From Propionibacteriaceae bacterium (GTDB lineage: Bacteria; Actinomycetota; Actinomycetes; Propionibacteriales; Propionibacteriaceae), in NCBI GenBank assembly GCA_030544185.1, contig JAUNRO010000027.1, forward strand, positions 1 through 11,330: a stretch of DNA of 11,330 nt. The letters run 5' to 3'. The notes under the pieces are model-generated. The model did no database searches, was not told where the DNA came from, and saw nothing but the letters and a program-made list of their open reading frames with translations. The translations under genes were made by a program, and so were the position numbers. Each line of letters opens with the position of its first letter. Within the stretch, counting starts at the first letter, position 1. Below are positions 7,314-11,330 of this stretch, one piece after another.

Positions 7314-8510
7314 ATGCTTCGCTGGCTCACCGCAGGGGAATCGCACGGTCCGGCCCTGGTCGCGACGATCGACGGGCTGCCGGCCCACATCAAGGTGACC
7401 TCCGACGACATCGCGGGCGCGCTGGCGCGGCGCCGGCTCGGCTATGGGCGCGGGGCGCGGATGAAGTTCGAGGCCGACCAGGTCACGATCCTCGGCGGCG
7501 TCCGGCACGGCGAGACGCTCGGCTCGCCGATCGCGATCCAGGTCGGGAACACCGAGTGGCCGAAGTGGGAGACCGTCATGGCGGCGGACCCGGTCGATCC
7601 CGAGGTGCTGGGCGCCCAGGCGCGGGCGGCGAAGCTCACCCGCCCCCGGCCCGGACACGCCGACCTGGTCGGGATGCAGAAATATGATTGGGACGAGGCC
7701 CGGCCGATTCTCGAGCGCGCCTCCGCCCGGGAGACCGCGGCCCGGGTCGCGCTCGGTCAGGTCGCTCGGAGCTTTTTGGAGCAGGCGTTCGGGATCACGG
7801 TGCTCTCGCACGTGGTCGAGCTCGGCCGCGCCGCGGCACCCGCCGGTCTGCTCCCGCGGATCGACGATCTCGAGCGGATCGACGAGTCCCCGGTGCGCTG
7901 CGCCGATGACACCGCGGCGCAGGCGATGATCGCCGAGATCGAGCAGTGCCACGCCGACGGCGACACCCTCGGTGGGGTCGTGGAGGTGCTCGCGTGGGGC
8001 TGCCCGCCGGGGCTCGGTGCCCACACGATGGGCGACCGCCGCCTCGACGCCCGACTCGCCGGGGCGCTCATGGGCATCCAGGCCATCAAGGGGGTCGAGG
8101 TCGGCGATGGTTTCGAGCTGGCCCGCTCCCGCGGCTCGGCCGCCCACGACGAGATCGTCCCCGGTGAGACCGGCATCGCCCGGGCTGGCCACCGCGCCGG
8201 GGGGACCGAGGGCGGCATGTCGACCGGTGAGGTGCTGCGGGTCCGCGCGGCCATGAAGCCGATCGCCACCGTCCCGCGGGCCCTGCGCACCCTCGACACC
8301 ACCAACGGCGAGCCCGCGGTCGCCCACCACCAGCGCTCGGATGTGTGCGCGGTGCCGGCGGCCGGCGTGGTCGCCGAGGCCATGGTCGCGCTGGTCCTCG
8401 CGGAGGCGTGCCTGGAGAAGTTCGGTGGGGACTCGGTGGGGGAGACCCGGCGCAATTGCGAGGCCTATCTCGCCGATGTCGCCGCGCGCGGCCTGGACAT
8501 CGCCCGATGA
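7314..8510 (+). CDS. aroC: Chorismate synthase
   Basis: AroC removes phosphate from EPSP to give chorismate, the last shikimate step, using reduced FMN. I place the start at ATG 7314, giving 398 residues. GAGAGGA lies just upstream and the protein then begins [16 protein letters not shown], as family members do. Hallmarks include GESHG with H11, [40 protein letters not shown], and a long C-terminal signature. That signature runs [30 protein letters not shown], and [20 protein letters not shown]. The usual Asn in MSNGE is Thr here, and Ile in GGIEGG is Thr; both are mild departures. The stop overlaps the aroK ATG (ATGA at 8507-8510), so aroC, aroK and aroB form a coupled unit. Confidence 0.98.
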   Translation: MLRWLTAGESHGPALVATIDGLPAHIKVTSDDIAGALARRRLGYGRGARMKFEADQVTILGGVRHGETLGSPIAIQVGNTEWPKWETVMAADPVDPEVLGAQARAAKLTRPRPGHADLVGMQKYDWDEARPILERASARETAARVALGQVARSFLEQAFGITVLSHVVELGRAAAPAGLLPRIDDLERIDESPVRCADDTAAQAMIAEIEQCHADGDTLGGVVEVLAWGCPPGLGAHTMGDRRLDARLAGALMGIQAIKGVEVGDGFELARSRGSAAHDEIVPGETGIARAGHRAGGTEGGMSTGEVLRVRAAMKPIATVPRALRTLDTTNGEPAVAHHQRSDVCAVPAAGVVAEAMVALVLAEACLEKFGGDSVGETRRNCEAYLADVAARGLDIAR

Positions 8511-9055
8511 CCCGCGGGCGAAGTGGCGACCCACAGACCCGTGCGGTCGCACTGATCGGTGCGCCCGGATCGGGCAAGTCGACGATCGGCCGGCAGCTTG
8601 CGAAGCGCCTGGGGCAGCCGTTCGTGGATGTCGACGCCGCGATCGAGAAGGACCAACAGACTTCGATCGCCGACATCTTCGTGACCCACGGGGAGCCGCA
8701 CTTTCGCCAGCTGGAGGAGACCGCCACGCTGGCGAGCCTGGCCAGTGGCGGCGTGGTCGCCCTGGGCGGCGGGGCGATCATGAACGACGACATTCGCGCC
8801 GCGCTCGCCGGCCACGACGTGGTGTGGCTCGAGTGCTCGATCAGCACGGCGACCAAGCGGGTGGGGATGGACACCGCCCGGCCCCTGCTGCTGGGCAACG
8901 TGCGTGGTCAGCTGATCAAGCTGCTCAACGCGCGCACGCCCCTCTATCGGGCGGCGGCCACGATCACGGTGAACACTGACGACAAGCAGCCCGCCGCGGT
9001 GATCCGGGAGATCCTGGCCGCGCTCGGGCGGGGCGAGAGCGGGGAGGACGCATGA
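8507..9055 (+). CDS. aroK: Shikimate kinase
   Basis: AroK phosphorylates shikimate at the 3-OH with ATP. From ATG 8507, overlapping the aroC stop, the protein is 182 residues, normal for the family. Motifs: Walker [10 protein letters not shown] (18-26), substrate-binding DVD (D41, D43), FRQLE with R67 and E70, the GGG loop (87-89), lid arginine R125 in TARPLL, and RTPLYR (R143, Y147). All key residues are present, so it should be active. The open frame continues upstream inside aroC, but homology begins only after the ATG, and a start there has the usual ATGA coupling. The C-terminus overlaps the aroB start by four bases. Confidence 0.97.
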   Translation: MTRGRSGDPQTRAVALIGAPGSGKSTIGRQLAKRLGQPFVDVDAAIEKDQQTSIADIFVTHGEPHFRQLEETATLASLASGGVVALGGGAIMNDDIRAALAGHDVVWLECSISTATKRVGMDTARPLLLGNVRGQLIKLLNARTPLYRAAATITVNTDDKQPAAVIREILAALGRGESGEDA

Positions 9056-10137
9056 GCGAGCTCGAGGTCATCCGCGTTGCGGCCGAACGACCCTATGAGG
9101 TGCACACCAAGGTCGGTGCGCTCGCGCTGCTGCCGCAGCTGGTCGGCGAGGTGGACCGGGTCGCGCTGCTGCATGCCCCGGTGTTGCGGGGCAAGGCCCG
9201 GGAGCTGGCGGCCCGGCTGCCCGTCGAGGTCATCACCATCGAGCTGCCGGACGCCGAGGCCGCCAAGACCGCGGACGTCCTGATCGACTGCTGGGATCGC
9301 CTCGCCCAGGCCGGCTTCACCCGCTCGGACCTGCTGATCGCACTGGGTGGGGGCGCCACGACCGATCTCGGCGGGTTCGTCGCCGCCTCGTGGTTGCGCG
9401 GGATCCGGTTCATCACGGTGCCCTCCACCGTGCTCGGCATGGTCGATGCGGCCGTCGGTGGCAAGACGGGCATCAACATCCCTGCGGGCAAGAACCTCGT
9501 CGGCGCCTTCCACGAGCCGGTCGGGGTGCTGTGCGACCTCGCGCTGCTGCGCACTCTCCCTGACGCTGATCTGCGCGCCGGCATGGTCGAGGCCGTCAAG
9601 TGCGGCTTCATCGCCGACCCGGAGATTCTGGACCTGGTCGAGGAGGACCCCGCAGACGCGGTGCGGGTGGACTCGCTCCGGTTGGCCGAGATCGTCCGCC
9701 GGGGGATCGCGGTGAAGGCCCGCGTCGTGAGCGCCGATCTGCGCGAGTCGACCTCGGCCGGGACGAACGTCGGCCGCGAGATCCTCAACTATGGCCACAC
9801 GCTCGCTCATGCGGTGGAGAAGCTCGAGGACTATCGGATGCGCCACGGCGAAGCGGTCGGGATCGGGATGGTCTATGTCGCCGAACTCGCCCGGCTGCTC
9901 GGGCGGATCGACGACGAGCTCGCCGATCGCCACCGCAGCGTCCTCACCGCGCTCGGGGTGCCCACGACCTATCGCGCCGACGCCTGGCCGGAGCTGCGCG
10001 AAGCCATGAGCCTGGACAAGAAGACCCGCGGCTCGACGCTGCGGTTCGTGATCCTCAACGGACTGGGCAGCGCGGAGATCTGCGCAGGCCCGGATGAGAA
10101 CGTGCTCGCGGAGGCGTACGCCCGGCTGACGCACTGA
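9052..10137 (+). CDS. aroB: 3-dehydroquinate synthase
   Basis: AroB closes DAHP into 3-dehydroquinate using NAD and a divalent metal, usually zinc. The 361-residue protein starts at ATG 9052, overlapping the aroK stop. It has the NAD-binding ALGGGATTDLGGFVAASW, then VPSTVLGMVDAAVGGKTGIN. The metal ligands are E180 (GMVEAVKCG), H249 (LNYGHTLAH) and H265 (RHGEAVGIGM), followed by LDKKTRGSTLRFVIL. The set is complete, so the enzyme is expected to work. It is the last gene of the aroC-aroK-aroB unit. In many actinobacteria efp and nusB follow aroB, but here a small secreted protein gene with its own promoter-like region comes next. Confidence 0.98.
   Translation: MSELEVIRVAAERPYEVHTKVGALALLPQLVGEVDRVALLHAPVLRGKARELAARLPVEVITIELPDAEAAKTADVLIDCWDRLAQAGFTRSDLLIALGGGATTDLGGFVAASWLRGIRFITVPSTVLGMVDAAVGGKTGINIPAGKNLVGAFHEPVGVLCDLALLRTLPDADLRAGMVEAVKCGFIADPEILDLVEEDPADAVRVDSLRLAEIVRRGIAVKARVVSADLRESTSAGTNVGREILNYGHTLAHAVEKLEDYRMRHGEAVGIGMVYVAELARLLGRIDDELADRHRSVLTALGVPTTYRADAWPELREAMSLDKKTRGSTLRFVILNGLGSAEICAGPDENVLAEAYARLTH
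10113..10122. repeat. GGCGTACGCC palindrome, copy 4
   Basis: Exact copy near the 3' end of aroB, read as Ala-Tyr-Ala. It holds the only TAC among the six Tyr codons of this gene. Confidence 0.8.
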
Positions 10138-10154
10138 GCGGATCGCGGGGTGTT

Positions 10155-10173
10155 TGGTCACGAGCTGGTCACG
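10155..10173 (+). promoter_or_regulatory. Direct repeat TGGTCACG, 11-bp period; candidate response-regulator site
   Basis: TGGTCACG occurs at 10155-10162 and again at 10166-10173, an exact 11-base period, so both half-sites face the same side of the helix. OmpR/PhoB-type regulators bind such tandem repeats. The arrangement TCAC-n7-TCAC also fits the mycobacterial PhoP direct repeat (TCACAGC-N4-TCACAGC) in its core. It sits 50 bases upstream of the candidate -10 of the secreted protein gene. Assignment to PhoP or MtrA is an inference. Confidence 0.4.
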
Positions 10174-10219
10174 GTGTGTGCCGACGGGAACCCAGAGCGC
10201 AGCTCCGGATTCCTCCAGG

Positions 10220-10228
10220 TGACAGAAT
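10220..10228 (+). promoter_or_regulatory. Candidate extended -10 promoter of the LAKTG protein gene
   Basis: TGA followed by CAGAAT (10223-10228, 4 of 6 to TATAAT) has the form of an extended -10 element 26 bases before the ATG. This leaves a short leader that contains the GGAGG ribosome binding site at 10244-10248. No good -35 is seen, which would fit activation from the direct repeat upstream. Confidence 0.4.
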
Positions 10229-10254
10229 CGTTTGTTCAGACTTGGAGGACCACC

Positions 10255-10680
10255 ATGAAGAAGCTCATCGCCACCGCGTTCGCCGCCGGGATCGTTGCCG
10301 CTGGCCTCACCGCCACCCAGGCGTACGCCGAGACCGGCACGTTCGATGCCACCTATGGCTGCAACTCCGCGACGTTCACCAACAGCTATGCCGAGACGGT
10401 TGGCGTCAACTATGGCACCGCCAGCTCCGGTGATGCCAAGAACGTCCAGGTGCCCGCGGGCAAGAGCGTCACGGTGACGTCGACGGTGAAGAACTTCGGC
10501 TATACCGCGACGCTGGTCGACGGGACGCAGGTCGGGATCCTCGAATGGCCCGGGGTGGATCTGACCGCGAAGTGCGCTGGGGACACCAAGACCAAGAAGA
10601 CCACCGCACCGGCCAAGACCACCAAGCCGGCCACCAAGGCCAAGGACACCAAGGGCGGGCTGGCGAAGACCGGCGTGTGA
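10255..10680 (+). CDS. Small secreted protein ending in an LAKTG sortase-like motif
   Basis: The ATG at 10255 has GGAGG six bases upstream, and the 141-residue protein begins with a textbook signal peptide (MKKLIATAFAAGIVAAG, cleavage predicted after AYA at residue 25). The mature domain (about 26-107) is rich in Thr, Val and Gly with alternating hydrophobics, suggesting a small beta-sandwich. Its only two cysteines, C36 and C107, bracket it and may form a disulfide. A tail with nine Lys and nine Thr in 34 residues follows, ending GGLAKTGV at the stop codon. LAxTG is the motif known for class E sortases of high-GC actinobacteria, but the hydrophobic helix and basic tail that normally follow are absent. 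No exact function can be assigned. It has its own promoter-like region and terminator, so it is probably a single-gene unit. Confidence 0.85.
   Translation: MKKLIATAFAAGIVAAGLTATQAYAETGTFDATYGCNSATFTNSYAETVGVNYGTASSGDAKNVQVPAGKSVTVTSTVKNFGYTATLVDGTQVGILEWPGVDLTAKCAGDTKTKKTTAPAKTTKPATKAKDTKGGLAKTGV
10320..10329. repeat. GGCGTACGCC palindrome, copy 5
   Basis: Exact copy across the signal-peptide cleavage region of the LAKTG protein gene, read as Ala-Tyr-Ala. The other four Tyr codons of this gene are TAT. Confidence 0.8.
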
Positions 10681-10696
10681 CCCATCACTTCCACGG

Positions 10697-10722
10697 GGCC
10701 GCTGCGGATTCCCGCAGCGGCC
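10697..10722 (+). terminator. Hairpin terminator after the LAKTG protein gene
   Basis: A perfect 11-bp GC-rich stem (GGCCGCTGCGG paired with CCGCAGCGGCC) closes a 4-base loop ATTC, starting 17 bases after the stop codon. There is only a weak T-rich run after it (TCGTCGTTC), which is common for terminators in high-GC actinobacteria. It should separate the secreted protein gene from the DinB-like gene. Confidence 0.75.
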
Positions 10723-10746
10723 TCGTCGTTCGCCCGCGGCGTACCC

Positions 10747-10752
10747 GACAAT
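10747..10752 (+). promoter_or_regulatory. -10 box of a probably leaderless transcript
   Basis: GACAAT (4 of 6 to TATAAT) ends six bases before the ATG at 10759, so transcription would begin at or next to the start codon. The gene follows a strong terminator and so needs its own promoter. No properly spaced ribosome binding site is present (GGAG is only two bases from the ATG). Confidence 0.45.
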
Positions 10753-10758
10753 GGAGCC

Positions 10759-11274
10759 ATGGATGCGATCACTCTCCTGCAGGATCTCGCCCAGCGGCCC
10801 GTCGATGCCCTCGAGTGGTTTTGGGACCGTCTCGAGCCCGCGCAGCTGAACGCCCATCCGGGCGGGCACGACAACTCACCGGCCTGGGTGCTGTGGCATG
10901 CCGGGCGGGAGCTGGACGTGCAGCTGGCGCATTTGTCGGGTCGATCCCAGACCTGGACGGATCAGGGCTTCGCGGAACGGTTCGGTCTGGAGGTGGCCGA
11001 CGACGATCTCGGCTATGGCCACACCCCGGAGCAGGCCCGGGCGATCGTTGTGCCCGAGACCGGCGAGGCGAAGCAGCTCCTGCGCGACTATCTCAGGGCG
11101 GTGACCGACGCGGCCACGGCTTATCTGGGGACGCTCACCGCCGAGGATCTTGATGAGGTCATCGACACCACATGGGATCCGCCGGTCACCCGCGGCGTAC
11201 GCCTGGTGAGCCTCTTCGACGACGCGCTGCAGCACGTGGGGCAGGTCGGCTACATCGCCGGGATGAGGGACTAG
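10759..11274 (+). CDS. DinB-like (DUF664-type) four-helix protein
   Basis: A 171-residue protein of the DinB / DUF664 type, the four-helix-bundle superfamily that includes mycothiol- and bacillithiol-dependent transferases with a bound metal. Visible features: an N-terminal helix (DAITLLQDLAQRPVDALEWF), then HPGGHDNSPAWVLWHAGRELD with candidate metal ligands H37 and H47. DLGYGHTPEQARAIVV follows, and the C-terminal helix is FDDALQHVGQVGYIAGM with H159. Classic DinB proteins have HxxxH in that last helix; here the second position is V163, so the metal site may be three-residue or altered. The substrate is unknown, and a thiol-dependent detoxification role is only an inference from the superfamily. 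The start ATG has no properly spaced ribosome binding site, and a -10-like box ends six bases before it. The gene is flanked by two terminator hairpins and thus stands alone. Confidence 0.85.
   Translation: MDAITLLQDLAQRPVDALEWFWDRLEPAQLNAHPGGHDNSPAWVLWHAGRELDVQLAHLSGRSQTWTDQGFAERFGLEVADDDLGYGHTPEQARAIVVPETGEAKQLLRDYLRAVTDAATAYLGTLTAEDLDEVIDTTWDPPVTRGVRLVSLFDDALQHVGQVGYIAGMRD
11194..11203. repeat. GGCGTACGCC palindrome, copy 6
   Basis: Exact copy in the DinB-like gene, read as Gly-Val-Arg with the Val codon GTA, the same frame usage as the ruvX copy. Confidence 0.8.
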
Positions 11275-11321
11275 AGCCCAGATCCCCTTTACGCGGGTGG
11301 GGGATCGGCCCCGTCTGGGCT
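11275..11321 (+). terminator. Nested hairpin terminator after the DinB-like gene
   Basis: AGCCCAGA (11275-11282) pairs perfectly with TCTGGGCT (11314-11321). Inside it TCCCC (11283-11287) pairs with GGGGA (11300-11304), leaving a bulge on the 3' side. It begins at the base right after the TAG stop. TTCG follows, with no long T tract. Its outer stem is symmetrical, so it could also serve a convergent gene beyond the right edge. Confidence 0.65.
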
Positions 11322-11330
11322 TCGTGGCGC

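Noticed and set aside
10675..10760. Frameshift that might have removed a membrane anchor from the LAKTG protein
   Set aside because: Neither alternative frame encodes a hydrophobic helix, and the region forms a perfect terminator hairpin.
8944..10869. 641-codon minus-strand open frame opposite aroB and the LAKTG protein gene
   Set aside because: Shadow frame; it also runs through the terminator hairpin and both promoter regions, and shows no family motif.
1..11330. CRISPR arrays, tRNA or rRNA genes, insertion sequences, phage genes, defence systems
   Set aside because: I looked for spaced repeats, tRNA-like cloverleaf ends, transposase motifs and terminal repeats on both strands and saw none.

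Overview
The window is high-GC DNA (roughly 70% by eye) with dense, co-directional coding. Gene content and order point to an actinobacterium: a DUF948 protein and a small membrane-anchored partner ahead of alaS, then ruvX, mltG, aroE, aroC, aroK and aroB. The flavour is Propionibacteriales-like, but that is an inference from recalled synteny and cannot be proven here. All complete genes lie on the + strand. Only the partial gene at the left edge is on the - strand.

Layout. 1-221: 5' end of a secreted protein on the - strand, with a signal peptide and what looks like the N-terminal domain of a metallophosphoesterase. 222-393: divergent intergenic region. 394-1116: peptidase E-like protein whose nucleophile serine appears replaced by alanine. 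1192-1844: DUF948 membrane protein and a small membrane-anchored protein, coupled by an ATGA overlap. 1998-6333: alaS, ruvX and mltG, coupled by GTGA and TTGA overlaps. 6347-7207: aroE. 7314-10137: aroC, aroK and aroB, coupled by two ATGA overlaps. 10255-10680: a small secreted protein with a Lys/Thr-rich tail ending exactly in a LAKTG-type sortase motif. 10697-10722: strong hairpin terminator. 10759-11274: DinB-like protein, probably on a leaderless transcript. 11275-11321: a second terminator hairpin at the right edge.

How the genes work together. AlaRS charges tRNA-Ala. RuvX is a YqgF-type RNase H-fold nuclease (proposed Holliday-junction resolvase / rRNA-processing enzyme). MltG cleaves nascent peptidoglycan glycan strands at the membrane. 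AroB, AroE, AroK and AroC catalyse four of the seven shikimate-pathway steps leading to chorismate. DAHP synthase, dehydroquinase (aroQ/aroD) and EPSP synthase (aroA) are not in the window. The secreted LAKTG protein and the partial phosphoesterase belong to the cell envelope.

Most unusual signal. The perfect 10-bp palindrome GGCGTACGCC occurs six times in 11.3 kb, about 100-fold above the expectation from base composition. GTAC itself is scarce (10 sites, about 31 expected), and six of those ten sites lie inside this palindrome. The copies fall in different genes and in two reading frames (Ala-Tyr-Ala or Gly-Val-Arg), so the signal is in the DNA rather than the protein. It resembles the highly iterated palindrome HIP1 (GGCGATCGCC) of cyanobacteria. 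Other points of interest are the Ser-to-Ala change in the peptidase E homologue, the LAKTG protein lacking a membrane anchor, an 11-bp-spaced direct repeat upstream of it, a duplicated promoter-like element before the DUF948 gene and alaS, and an unusual preference for the TAT tyrosine codon.
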